40,721 nt of DNA, taken from positions 1 through 40,721 of IMG/VR virus record IMGVR_UViG_3300020471_000132; one strand, written 5' to 3'. This document shows, piece after piece, positions 16,081 to 26,200 of the stretch. The position numbers and the translations under genes are program-made. The notes below the pieces were generated by a model. That model made no database searches. It was not told the DNA's origin and saw nothing but the letters and a program-made list of their open reading frames with translations. Position 1 is the first letter of the stretch. Every line of letters begins with the position of its first letter. The DNA is from a virus.

Positions 16081-16128
16081 CCCTTTTTTTGAAATCTTTT
16101 GAATCTTTTGCCCTTATAGAACAAGGAC

Positions 16129-16794
16129 TTAGGAGAGATGTTCGGCAGATTCGCCTGAAATATCTTCAACCATGTTGCGCCAAATGTCCAAATGAGGCAC
16201 TACAAAGCCAAATGTGAGCCTAGGTTCATATGTTCCTGCACAATGATAGTAGACTTTTTCTGGCTCTCTGCCCCTACCATAATAACCTACTTTACAACAC
16301 CAACCACCAGGGTCTTGCATATGAACTACTTCATTGACAGATCTATCAGTATTAGGTTTTCTATACTTAAAAAATCCATCACCGTTTTCTGTGTAGGATA
16401 ATAGTATATTGTAACCATGCGCGTTCCAATTATTATGCCAACCCATAAAACCACCTTGAGGATAGTAAACATGAACTGCTTGAAATGCTGCTCCTGTAAA
16501 TGTTATTAACTTATCTGATATTTCTTCGTAAGGCTCCATAAACGGGTCTTCATGTTTTCTCATATTCAAATCATAAGCAAAAGTAACTTCAGGATAACCT
16601 TCATGTTCTCCATCTTTATCTACTATTTCTTTTAGATACTCAGGAGCACAATAATATTCTAAGTCAAATTGTTTAGGATAATTAGGGTGATCGTATGCTA
16701 GTTTGTCTAAAGGTTTAAGATCTTGTTTGAAAAACCAATCAGAGTAGGGAGTTAATATATCTAGTAGTTCTTGTGATATTTCGGTTTTAATCAT
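16129..16794 (-). CDS. 2OG-Fe(II) oxygenase-like protein with H-x-N
   Basis: A 221-aa protein of a type often seen in marine phages. The segment YYPQGGFMGWHNNWN starts the jelly-roll-like core; H120 and the distal pair H184 (YYHCAGTYEPR) and R192 are spaced like the iron His and 2-oxoglutarate Arg of this superfamily. The expected carboxylate of HxD is N122 here. The enzyme may be inactive as a hydroxylase, may use another ligand, or may belong to a variant family. The gene has no clear Shine-Dalgarno. A pair of 9-bp repeats lies just upstream of it. Likely role: modification of a protein, nucleic acid or small molecule, not known which. Confidence 0.6.
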   Translation of the reverse strand: MIKTEISQELLDILTPYSDWFFKQDLKPLDKLAYDHPNYPKQFDLEYYCAPEYLKEIVDKDGEHEGYPEVTFAYDLNMRKHEDPFMEPYEEISDKLITFTGAAFQAVHVYYPQGGFMGWHNNWNAHGYNILLSYTENGDGFFKYRKPNTDRSVNEVVHMQDPGGWCCKVGYYGRGREPEKVYYHCAGTYEPRLTFGFVVPHLDIWRNMVEDISGESAEHLS

Positions 16795-16802
16795 AGTATA
16801 TT

Positions 16803-16822
16803 TTGTAACATGATTGTAACAT
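16803..16822. repeat. Tandem 9-bp direct repeats with 11-bp period
   Basis: TTGTAACAT occurs at 16803-16811 and 16814-16822, so the period is 11 bp, one turn of DNA. The pair is 9 bp upstream of the oxygenase ATG (minus strand) and about 50 bp upstream of the tiny ORF on the plus strand. Spacing like this is used by PhoB-type response regulators (7-bp half-sites, 11-bp period), but the base match to the known PHO box is only partial. Treat it as a candidate operator. Confidence 0.45.
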
Positions 16823-16874
16823 TAGACAACCTGCCCTTATATATAATATATATAAAATTTTTAAGAGGTTACAG

Positions 16875-16967
16875 ATGAAAAAGGTATGGAAAGATTTTCA
16901 TAAGATAATGAAATCTGGTAGACTCCATAAAGTCTGTAAAGCAGCTGGAGTCTCAAATCAAGATTGA
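16875..16967 (+). CDS. Putative tiny ORF (30 aa), divergent from oxygenase
   Basis: The plus strand has an ATG 7 bp after AGAGG, reading 30 codons of a basic peptide (MKKVWKDFHKIMKSG..., ending KVCKAAGVSNQD). It overlaps the 3' end of the minus-strand glycosyltransferase by 10 bp. An AT-rich candidate -10 region (TATATATAATATAT, 16841-16854) lies in front. It is short, so this is a plausible small gene only; a KVCKAAGVS-type stretch resembles the start of a helix-turn-helix, which is weak evidence. Confidence 0.35.
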   Translation: MKKVWKDFHKIMKSGRLHKVCKAAGVSNQD

Positions 16968-17728
16968 TTTTTACTATGAATCTCAAATTCGGGAATCGTG
17001 TAATGATACATTACACGTTCCTGATCACCAAGTTCTTCCTCTTGATACCCATTAACAAAATTCCATCTACAATGCAAATCCTCAGCCCACTTTACTCCGT
17101 GGTCTGAATAATTAAGTAATTTCCACATAGTAAAAGTATCCCACTTTCTTACAGAATCAGGATAGTTTCCTATATCATTTTTTCCATCTTGTTGATATAA
17201 AAATTCTCCATACCAACTATTCATTAATTTTAATGTTTGCTTATTGTTTCTGTATAAGAACATACCACAATGAGCTGTCATTTCTTCTGTGTTTGTTAGT
17301 TTAGTAATCTTAGCATTGTAAGGTCTTATTTTTGTAAATATTAGATCTTTATCTTTAGGAAGTTGTTTGAATATATCTTTTACATCTTCGTGTTCACAAA
17401 CCATGTCAGCATCTAAATAACAAGTTATGCCTTTGTATGGTGTTTGTGCTAATGCCCATAGTTTAGCTCTTATATGATCTGGGACTTCCCATGTTACAAT
17501 CCAATCTGCATGGTTCCAATCAGTAGGTTTTACCCACTCTTCTTTAGAACAATAAACAGTTACATGGGCGTCAGGGTCAAATAGTTTTATAGACTCTGCA
17601 CATTCTATTGCTTTTCTATAAAATATTTCGTAAACAGAACCTACTAATAGGAATCCGTTTTTAGGAAATGTTATGTCTATGTCTGGATGACCTGCCCAAT
17701 CAGGTCTACTTGATTTTTCCTTCGTCAC
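16958..17728 (-). CDS. GT-A glycosyltransferase with DAD motif, GTG start
   Basis: A 256-aa protein with FLLVGSVYEIFYRKAIECAESIKLFDPDAHVTVYCS, KLWALAQTPYKGITCYLDADMVCEHEDV (D106-A-D108, DxD), HCGMFLYRNNKQTLKLMNSWYGEF and a W..CRWNFVNGY segment near the end. The core is a GT8/glycogenin-like GT-A domain but of a different branch from the plus-strand paralogues. The start is GTG at 17728, six nt after GGAGA and overlapping the upstream gene by 23 bp. It lies next to the oxygenase and fibre genes, so it may work on the same surface or virion target. Confidence 0.78.
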   Translation of the reverse strand: MTKEKSSRPDWAGHPDIDITFPKNGFLLVGSVYEIFYRKAIECAESIKLFDPDAHVTVYCSKEEWVKPTDWNHADWIVTWEVPDHIRAKLWALAQTPYKGITCYLDADMVCEHEDVKDIFKQLPKDKDLIFTKIRPYNAKITKLTNTEEMTAHCGMFLYRNNKQTLKLMNSWYGEFLYQQDGKNDIGNYPDSVRKWDTFTMWKLLNYSDHGVKWAEDLHCRWNFVNGYQEEELGDQERVMYHYTIPEFEIHSKNQS

Positions 17729-18194
17729 GCAAGTTCTCCATCAATAATATAGTTGTATAGGCACCTACTTCCATAGGTGTTTTTGCTTTACGAATTAGTC
17801 TTTTTAATTCTGTGTTTTTAGATTCTTTAACTGCTGATATTTCAAACGACTCTAATTTAGAATTGAATAACATTTCTTGTCTGGCTCTTGCCTTCTGACT
17901 TTCAAGTCTTTGGTTACGTTTCTTAATATTCTCATCTCTTCGTTTGATACCATCTGCTGTATTCTTATCTAATTCTTCTTCACCAAACTCTTCCATGATT
18001 CTAAGATAATCTGGATTTTTACCATCTTGATCTTGTATAGATGCTGTTGCTCTTGTGCCATTAGGATACTCTATCGTAGCCATAATATGTTTAGCATCCT
18101 TATTAGACCAATAAGGAAATACAAATTTATATTTTTGTTTGGGTTCTTCTTGTGCTGGTGTAACGTCTAGATCAAGTTTTTTCGCCTTTGCCAT
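17706..18194 (-). CDS. Unknown helical, Lys-rich protein (162 aa)
   Basis: A 162-aa product: a basic start (MAKAKKLDLDVT), a beta-type segment KYKFVFPYWSNKDAKHIMATIEYPNGTRATASIQ and then long helices with RQEMLFNSKLESFEIS. I do not assign a family. It directly follows the fibre block and is preceded by a late promoter at 18216-18223 and a GGAG site, so it is probably a late virion protein. A chaperone or fibre-assembly role would be inference only. Confidence 0.65.
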   Translation of the reverse strand: MAKAKKLDLDVTPAQEEPKQKYKFVFPYWSNKDAKHIMATIEYPNGTRATASIQDQDGKNPDYLRIMEEFGEEELDKNTADGIKRRDENIKKRNQRLESQKARARQEMLFNSKLESFEISAVKESKNTELKRLIRKAKTPMEVGAYTTILLMENLRDEGKIK

Positions 18195-18215
18195 ATTGTC
18201 TCCATAATGTAAATT

Positions 18216-18223
18216 TATTTATA
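18216..18223 (-). promoter_or_regulatory. T4-type late promoter
   Basis: The minus strand reads TATAAATA between the YxG fibre gene and the 17706-18194 gene. T4 spacing predicts a start at 18210 and a 16-nt leader with GGAG six nt before the ATG, which is a normal late-gene arrangement. Confidence 0.75.
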
Positions 18224-18230
18224 CTGCTTG

Positions 18231-19514
18231 TTAGGCAGTTCTTAACCACAGTTTTACCGAAGAAACATCTTCTTCAGAAGTTAATATTGTATCTCCTGCG
18301 TATGTTCCTGAGTAGTAACCTGTGTATGTTCCGGAATATGTTCCTGCGTATGATGAAGTTCCTGTGTAGTAACCTGTGTAACTACCTGAGTAAGCTCCAG
18401 AATATGTGCCTGAATAGTTTTTAGCTCCTGTGTAATATCCTGTATAAGTGCCAGTATAAGTTCCTGCGTATGTGCCTGAGAAGAAGCCTCCGGAATAACC
18501 TGAGAAGAATCTTTGGTAACCGCCCGTGTAATTGCCAGTGTAATTACCTGTATAACTTCCTGCGTATGCCGAAGTTCCTGTATATGCTCCTGTATAACTC
18601 CCTGTGTAACTGCCTGAATATGCTCCTGCATAAACTTTAGCTCCTGTATAACCACCTGTATATGTGCCTGAGTATGAGCCTGCATAAGCTCCTGTATAGT
18701 TTTGAGAACCTACTTCTTGTCTTGTGTCCTTAAACTCATCTCCCATCTGTGTCCATGTTCCTGTTTCGGAAGGAGCGGAAGATTGTAATTTATAAGTTCC
18801 AACACCTTGTGTTGTTGCAAAGTTTTCTACAATTCTATTTCTAAAGTTAGGAACTATTTGTTCCATTTCAGCAACACTCATTTCTTTTATACCGTTAGAG
18901 CCTTCTACTTTGCAGGGCTTGTAGTTGTCTACGGCAGAACTTGTAGCTGCTGTCTTTTGCCAAATATATTTTGTATCTTCTGTTTCGTCTACCTGTGTAT
19001 CAACTAATGTATATCTAGCAGTCCATGTGCCTCCACTTGGTGCACTTGTAGATAAATGATATTGTCCTACAGTATAGTTTCCTAAACCTACCATATCTGC
19101 TATTACTTTATCAATAATATCTGTATCAAGTTCTGCATCTGTAAATTCGTTTATACCAACATTACCTGAGGTTTCGTAACCTACCATTCTGTTAGTAATA
19201 CTTTCTGATGCTGCTGCTGTTACTTGTTTAGCTGTGTAAACGTTTACATTGGAAGTTGCACCGTCTGTTGGGTGAGTTCCAATTGCGTCGTCTCTTTTTG
19301 TGTCTGTTATTGAACCAATCGTAGTTCCTGCACCGGAGCCATCAGTAGTAACATTCAGTTCTGCTGTTCCTGACCCGTTAGTGTTATCTGCAAAATCTTT
19401 TGTAATGATTGCTGATATATATTGTTCTATTTCGCTATCCGTCATCTCCTGCAAACCTTGAAAGTTTGAAGAGCTAACCGGGTATGCCGATGCTTTTATA
19501 CGAAGTGGTCTCAT
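18231..19514 (-). CDS. Adhesin-like fibre with N-terminal triplicate and Tyr-x-Gly repeats
   Basis: A 427-aa protein. The first 230 residues contain three copies of a GLQEMTDSEIEQYI-type helix (about 20-33, 120-133 and 209-222), each followed by a beta-rich segment (TSAPSGGTWT, SSAPSETGTWT). Residues 273-407 are almost entirely [YF]-[STA]-G-x tetrads with no charged residues except two Lys of AK insertions, an Arg, and a Gln-Arg. The tetrads group in 22-residue blocks (five tetrads plus AKx or TSx). It ends in a short charged tail. This is a repeat-rich adhesin design; it is likely a tail-fibre tip or decoration, with the receptor unknown. It is adjacent to other fibre genes. Confidence 0.75.
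   Translation of the reverse strand: MRPLRIKASAYPVSSSNFQGLQEMTDSEIEQYISAIITKDFADNTNGSGTAELNVTTDGSGAGTTIGSITDTKRDDAIGTHPTDGATSNVNVYTAKQVTAAASESITNRMVGYETSGNVGINEFTDAELDTDIIDKVIADMVGLGNYTVGQYHLSTSAPSGGTWTARYTLVDTQVDETEDTKYIWQKTAATSSAVDNYKPCKVEGSNGIKEMSVAEMEQIVPNFRNRIVENFATTQGVGTYKLQSSAPSETGTWTQMGDEFKDTRQEVGSQNYTGAYAGSYSGTYTGGYTGAKVYAGAYSGSYTGSYTGAYTGTSAYAGSYTGNYTGNYTGGYQRFFSGYSGGFFSGTYAGTYTGTYTGYYTGAKNYSGTYSGAYSGSYTGYYTGTSSYAGTYSGTYTGYYSGTYAGDTILTSEEDVSSVKLWLRTA
18294..18698. repeat. 66-bp superrepeat made of 12-bp units in the YxG fibre gene
   Basis: The DNA encoding residues 273-407 of the fibre repeats a 12-bp unit (tetrad Tyr-x-Gly-x). Five units plus two codons make a 66-bp block; four full blocks are clear (22 residues each), alternating AKV/AKN and TSA/TSS at the block ends, with a less regular central block containing Phe. 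Because of the repeats, another reading frame also stays open across this region. Confidence 0.85.
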
Positions 19515-19516
19515 TT

Positions 19517-20017
19517 TTAATTTACTCTAGTTCCGCTACTATTATAAATGATAACAGGACTTGTCCTATTCCATTTAGTTGCACTTACGCCTACCAGTCT
19601 TAGAGAATGTCCAGCTCCTAAACTAACTGCTGTGTTAGCTCCTTCGCCGTCTATTTGTTCTCCTGATGCTGGGTAAACCTTAATACTTACCGATGTGTCA
19701 TTTAATACGCATGCTTCTAATCCTGTAGAAGTGTCTGGTAATTTTACGCCTTGGTTTGCTGTGCCGCTTGTAACAATGTTGTAAGACTTTGTAAGTGCTG
19801 TAGCACCTGCTTGATCTGAACCTGCTGCTGCAACCGATGCACTTGTAGACAGTATTGAACCTCCGCCAACTGTTAATGTTGAAGTGGTTGTAACTGTTGC
19901 AAATGATGGGCTATCTCCTGACTCATATTTGGCAGTATTAAGAGACGTAAAGTTGCCGTCTACCTCGTTATTGGTAAGCGGACTACCTTTCGATGATCTT
20001 AAAGTTAGTGATGCCAT
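19517..20017 (-). CDS. Tail-fibre-associated protein (166 aa)
   Basis: A 166-aa product with the phage fibre-type start LTLRSSKGSPLTNNEVDGNFTSLN. The rest is Ser/Thr/Gly/Ala/Val rich, e.g. VTTTSTLTVGGGSILS, and ends in LRLVGVSATKWNRTSPVIIYN. It is probably a fibre or a connector. A GGGA site lies before the ATG. A TATAAATA sits 84 bp upstream on the minus strand, but inside the neighbouring coding sequence, so its use is unproven. Confidence 0.65.
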   Translation of the reverse strand: MASLTLRSSKGSPLTNNEVDGNFTSLNTAKYESGDSPSFATVTTTSTLTVGGGSILSTSASVAAAGSDQAGATALTKSYNIVTSGTANQGVKLPDTSTGLEACVLNDTSVSIKVYPASGEQIDGEGANTAVSLGAGHSLRLVGVSATKWNRTSPVIIYNSSGTRVN

Positions 20018-20035
20018 TTAATTTTCCCTGCTTAG

Positions 20036-20269
20036 TTAATTTAATTTATTTACAATTACATCCAAAACGGTTCTCATTTCTTTTATTTCGGATTTTAAAG
20101 TATTTATATCATTTTCATACTCTAGGACCTTCTGCATTTGAATTCTTTTTAATTTATATGCAGCTAGTCCATCCGTATTAGTAGAAAGAATCGCTTTCGA
20201 TGTCTTATCTCTCACAAAATTACGCTCGCCTTCAATATTAATAATATCTTTGTCTTGCTTAATCGTCAT
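20036..20269 (-). CDS. Small coiled-coil protein (77 aa)
   Basis: A 77-aa product. About residues 20-38 are NFVRDKTSKAILSTNTDGL, a motif shared with small virion-associated proteins of T4-like marine phages, and the rest is a helix ending VLEYENDINTLKSEIKEMRTVLDVIVNKLN that should form a coiled coil. It starts 3-4 bp after the DUF4815 protein stop. It probably assists fibre or baseplate assembly; function not proved. Confidence 0.65.
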   Translation of the reverse strand: MTIKQDKDIINIEGERNFVRDKTSKAILSTNTDGLAAYKLKRIQMQKVLEYENDINTLKSEIKEMRTVLDVIVNKLN

Positions 20270-20272
20270 AAT

Positions 20273-23200
20273 TTATACCTGCAACGCTATAGCCCTAACG
20301 TCTTTAAACTTAGGACAGTCTACCGTTGTTGAACTTAACGGCACAATCTTAATAGCATACACCTTGAAACCTCTAAAGGTTGTCGTTGTGGGTGCTGCTG
20401 CTGTTGCCGTTGCCGAACTACCGTCACCTGTTATAGTAACAGTAGGTGTAGAAGTATATCCTCTACCTGGGTCAGTTACAGTTATTGCTGAAATACCACC
20501 ACTACTTATAGTGGCTTTTGCTTTAGCACCGTAACCGCCTCCGCCAGTAATATTTACTACTGCAGAACCATAACCTGATCCTGCGCCTGTAACAGATATA
20601 CTAGGTATTCCTGTTACATCATATTCAAATATATCACTGTTTGAACTCTGTGTTCCCCAACCATTTGATTTTGCTGGAATTTTGAAACTATATTCTGCAA
20701 AACTCTCAGGAGAATTTTCTGCTGGAGTTTTGTCTGCTACCATTTCTTGCCAACTTATATCCTCCTGGAAATCTCCAGGGTCTGCTGCATTTAATAATTT
20801 AGCATAGACTTTAATAGATGCATTGGTTGGTATCTGTGCATCTAAGAATACTTGTAAATCTTCTGCGTCCTGTCCTTCTTCTAGGACTACACGTCTTGTT
20901 ATATATTTAGAACTTGCATTACCACCATTTCTTCCTGCCTCTCCTGTAGAGTCGTTGTTAAGATTATTAAATATACCTAACAAGTCTGCTTGTTCTAAAT
21001 CAATGTATGGTGATACGTTATCATTGAATGCTTGGAATGTTAATTTTACTCTACCTGTGTTAGTAGAAGAATAACTAGCAACCTCATTGGCTCTACTGTA
21101 TATTGTTTTCTCTACTTTCATTGGGTGTGTAGTTTCAAAATCTACTTCTTGGAAACTTGTTGTATTAGCTGAACCTGCTCCTGTTGATGTAAGAGCTAAT
21201 TCTGCTTTTGCCTGTGTTCCATTACCTGGTTTTAATAGACCAATATTAACTGCCATCTCATCAATAATTTTATCTCTAAATGATGATATTGTTGCATATC
21301 CTTCGTCAGTTCCAATGATCATTCCAGTAGTAAATCCACCAGATATAGTTGTTATTGTAGCATAGTTGTTTAATGAATTCCAAGTGTTTACTCTTCCTCT
21401 TGTTAATGAAACTGTTCCTGTTGCCTGTGTTCCTGAACCTGCTGATATTGTTATTGTAGGTGCACTTGTATAACCTGAACCTGGGTTGGTAACTGTTAGT
21501 GCTGATATAACATCTCCTGATACTGTTGCTGATATTGCTAAACCTGTTCCTCCGCCACCAGATACTGATACTGTTGGAGAAGTTCCTGAATAACCTGTTC
21601 CAGCATTTGTAATAGTAGTTGTAAATCCATTTGCTATTTTACCAGGACTAAACTTTTTAGCTGCCATTGACCAACTAGACTCTGTAAAGTTGACCCAATC
21701 TATTGGCTCGTTTACTAATGTTCCTGAGAATGCTGTTCCCTTCTTAAATCTACATCTCCTTACCACGTGCATAATATCTTTGTTCTGATGTGGTGACCAG
21801 GATCTATCGTTAGCAGATGTAAACATCATACCTGCATGAGGTTGTTTTGTAATTCTTTCTGTTGTCCCTTGTTGATTCTCGCCTAGTTCTGCTATCCAAA
21901 TATTATAACCATCATCATCATTTTCTGGTTTAGGAACAAAGCAATATTCTGTATTGTTTCTTAAATATACAGGATTTCTAAATTTAAATGATGTTGGAAC
22001 GAATGTAGTTGAACCACCACTTTCTGTAGATGTATTAATTTCGGAAGGTTGTAAATATTTACTACCGTCAGGGACAATTCTAGGTCCTGGTATTCCATTA
22101 ATTACTTCTCTAATCTGCATTGTAACACCATTGTTACCTGAAGCTGGTTTAGTTTTAAAATATAGTAAGATATCACTTACATACATACCACCATCCATAC
22201 CTTCTACTTTAAATGTTTGTGCTAATGGGTCTCCAAAGAACGGAGAAAAGTTTAAATTTGTAAAATCTATTACAGGCCATTCAACACCAAAGGCAAAATC
22301 TACAGCATTTACTGCTGTTGCCGGAGCTGGGTCAGGCTGTCTAGTATCAGCTGCTGGTGTAGTATCTGCAGGAGGTTGTGGTCCAGGAGCTCCTGTTTCT
22401 CCTGTAGGGCCTGCCGGTCCTGTGTTTCCTGTTGGTCCTGTTGGTCCTGTTTGTCCAACAGGTCCTGGAGAACCTACTGGTCCAGGAGGACCTACAATTT
22501 CTATAGTCTCTTGTATAATTACAGGAGCTGGAGGAGGTGGCATAGGTGTTCCTTGCCCTATAGAAATGTTTGTAGAAACGTCTGTTACTACTCTACTATC
22601 TGAATGTTGCGTAGCATTTACTGTTGCTGTTTTTAATGATATTATTGTGTCTTGTGTTTTTTGTCTTAATCCTGCAGATTCGTAATTTGCTACAGCTGAT
22701 GTTGTAGCTTGTTTGTCATTATTGGCTGCATCATCTGTTAATTTAAATACCTTAACACCTGTTCTAAATTGTCCTTCAGGTATTAAGAATGTTCCTTTAA
22801 TATGTCCTGAGGAATCTGTTGTAAGTGCATCTCCTAATGAACCACCATCAGGTGTAACATGATCTGATACATCTTCTCCGTCAAAGAAAGGATAAACTCT
22901 TGTGTCTGGTTTCATTCTTATTGATGCGAAACCAACATTTATAGATCTCATAAACGGAGCAAAGGATACATCTACTACTTTTTCACCCAACGATTGTTCT
23001 TCTCTGTTGGCACTAATATCCAAGCTAGTTCCTTGTCGGGTTTGCGCTTGTTCTGTTGTAACTGTCGTAAATAATGAATTATTACTTGTTCCTGAGCCTG
23101 TGTTTCCTCTACCAAATGTATTTAATTCTTGTGTAACTGTAGAAACAACATTTGCTGCTCCTGTGTCTTCCCATGAACCCCATTGTGTTCCCCAAGCATT

Positions 23201-26200
23201 TGCCATGTTTTCCCATGCGTCATAGTTACCATCAAAGTTTTTAGTAACTGCTGGTTGAACATCTGTAGCTACAAAGTTATCTACATCTGGTGCTAAAGTT
23301 AAATCTCCAAAGTAATGGAATGTTAATTCTTTAACTAGGTTTTCTGTTTGTGATGCTTTACCTTGAACAGAGTAAGGGACTACTTCATAAGGTAGTGTAA
23401 TTGCTGAACCTGTTTTAACAAGTTTTGTTAGTTCTGAAGGATTACCTATGTCTGTATGTTGTTTTAATGAAATATTTTCTAAGTCAAAGAAAGGTCTAGC
23501 ATGTTTCTTTTTAGGGTCAATAGATATCTTATAGTCTGGGTCTAATACTGCTCCAACATTATGTCCTGTCATTGGGTCAACTAAGATACCATTTTTAAAT
23601 CTGTCTGCTCCGCTAGAGTTTACGATTGTTTGTTCTTTTGCAAATGTTTCTAATAAATTAAGTGATGCGTAATACTCTAAGTTTTTAATTCTGTTTTCTA
23701 ATACACCAATATCTCTCATTGTAAAACGTTTGAAAGATAACTGTTGAACTGATATTGCGTAATCTGGTCTGCCTACTTCCCTAGCTCTATCTGCTGATAA
23801 ACAAGGATAAGGAGGCAAGTTTACAGTTGCCAATGTCATACATTTTTCTGGTTCTACAGGTAATATAGGATTATCTGCGTAAGGTCCTTCTACTTGTCTA
23901 ATATTACCATCAAAGTCTATTATAACTCTTAAACGTTTACCTTGATATCTTATGTAATCAGTTGTAAATGTTTTTACAGGAACAGGATTTGTAAGTCCAT
24001 TACCTGGTCTGTCTATTTCTTCATTTATATCTGGATTTACTGTTGCTGCTGCCAACGTTGATGCTGAGGCAGCTGTGTCTAAAGCTCTAGGTCTAAAGTC
24101 TACAGTATCTCTTAGATCAAAGTCTCCATGTTTTTCTGATCTATATACTGGTATTTCTTCTGTTCTTATTGTAGCAGATGCAGGACTTGCGCTGTCATCT
24201 ACTGGATAACTATCTACAATATTGAAAGTTGCTTCTGTTATTGTTTGTGTAAAGTAAGAAACAGTTACTACAAGATATCTATTTGTTGAAAGATCTAATG
24301 TAGAAGTTGATTTTTTAATAATTTTAGCATGTCCTACTAAATTATCTGATTGACCATTATCAAATCTAAAATCATTTGTGTAATCTACTTGTCCTGTAGA
24401 ATAGTCTGAATTAGAACCTGCTGTAACAGATACTAATTTAAATCCATCTGAAACACCTAATGAGTATTCTCCGCTTGTTCCTGCTGGGTGTGTTCCTGTG
24501 TCTAATTTTACTTTTTTGTTTTCTGCTAATGCTTTTGCTACTGGTGCTGCGTCTGTTTTTAAGACGTTAGCATATATTCTAACATCTGCACTACCTGCAC
24601 CTACTGTAATACCTCCACCTGCTAGTGTTATTGTCATGGATTGTGCACCAGATAGTGTAACTGCTGCTGCGTCTAAATCTATTAGGTCTCCTGCTGCAAC
24701 TGTATTTGTGTTGCCATCTACAAAACCTCCTTTAGATACCATAACAATATTAGCAAGTTTAATTGTATCTGTTAGTTGTGTGCCTGAAGTATCATAAGGG
24801 AATGTTTCATCTCCTGATAATGTTATTGTAATAGCACCTGTTCCTGCTGTTAATGAACCATTAAATTCTTTCTGATATTGGAAAGTGTGATCGTATGTGC
24901 TACCTGTGTCTGCTTTTAATGTTTTTATATTACTATTAGGTAAAGCAAATAACATTTTATTAGCAGACGCTTCTTTTATCTCAGACTTACTGCTTACTAA
25001 TACTGTATCTGCTGTCCCATCTATAACACCATTTTCAAATCTAACACCTTTAATACTTTCTGAATTACCTGCTGTTAGTTGTATATCATACAAATAAAGT
25101 CTGTAAACAGCAGATGTTCCCATAATACCTGAACCTGCTGTTCCACTTTGATATACTAAATGTCTTGCCTTTGCTGTTCCTATTTTATTACCTTGTGCAA
25201 CTGCATTGTTGTTTTGTGCTGCATCGTATAGGTCTATCGTTCCGCCACCATCAATATCATACAATCCTCTTATTTTTGTAATCTCTAAATAATTTCCAAA
25301 GGAAGTTGATACAGGAACACCTTCTAAAGTTTCTGTTCCTTCTGGTTTTCTAATAATTGTATAGTGTGTTGTTCCTAATGTTCTTTTGAATCCGCCTACA
25401 TAAGCTAAACCAGGAGCTGTTCCTATTGCTAAACCATCTCTATTACCACCTTGTGCTGTTGTATAAAGACCGTTATTTGTTCCACTATTAAAATGTTCTC
25501 TAACACCTACAGTCATACCTTGAACAACATAGTTGCCTGATTCGTCGTATGTTCTTGATGCTAGTATTTCTCCTAGTCCTGCTAAAGGATTATCTTTTAC
25601 TCTGTTTCTTACAATACCACCATCTTTAACTTCATAATATAAGTAAAAGTTTTCAGGTATAGTATCTGCTGCGTCTAATGAAACTAATGATACTTGGTAT
25701 TTAAGCCTATCTGCTCCAGGTGCATTAAAGTTAAATGAACCTTGTGCAGGGTCAAGTAAAGATGTATCATTTGCTGAGGTTGCTGCTGATTCTGTTACAA
25801 CAAAACCTATTTTTCTAGCATGTATTCTAGACCATCTATCTTGTAAAACAGATATTTTGTCTGTTCTTATAAATGCTCCTCGAGCATAAATTAATCCAGG
25901 CTCTAATATAACATCACTTGTTATACCATAGTGTCCTTGTGCTGTTCCTGCTGTATTGTTTGCTGCTACTACAAAGGTATCTCCATTTCTACCTGCGTCT
26001 GTAGATGTAACTGTTAATGTTTCTCCACCTTGAAAATAACTATATGTAGTTGAAGAATTTTGATATGCGCCGTAAAGTTGTTTTGTTGCAGGTGCTGCTG
26101 CTTCTGTTCCTGTTTCAACATTTGAAATTTTCATCTTTAGACCTGATACAGAACCTGTTACTGTATCGCCTACATAATTTGTTAATGTAGTATTGTCTAC

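Noticed and set aside
18222-18238. Hairpin ACTGC...GCAGT after the YxG fibre gene
   Set aside because: The stem is only five bp and not followed by a run of U in either direction, so it does not qualify as a terminator.
18281-18685. Second open frame on the minus strand within the YxG repeat (134 aa)
   Set aside because: It is produced by the 12-bp repeat having no stop in another frame; the product is a Gln/Thr/His-rich shadow and has no start signal.
22376-22603. Cys/Arg-rich plus-strand frame opposite the collagen-like run
   Set aside because: It is the antisense of Gly-Pro codons and has no start context; not a real small Cys-rich protein.
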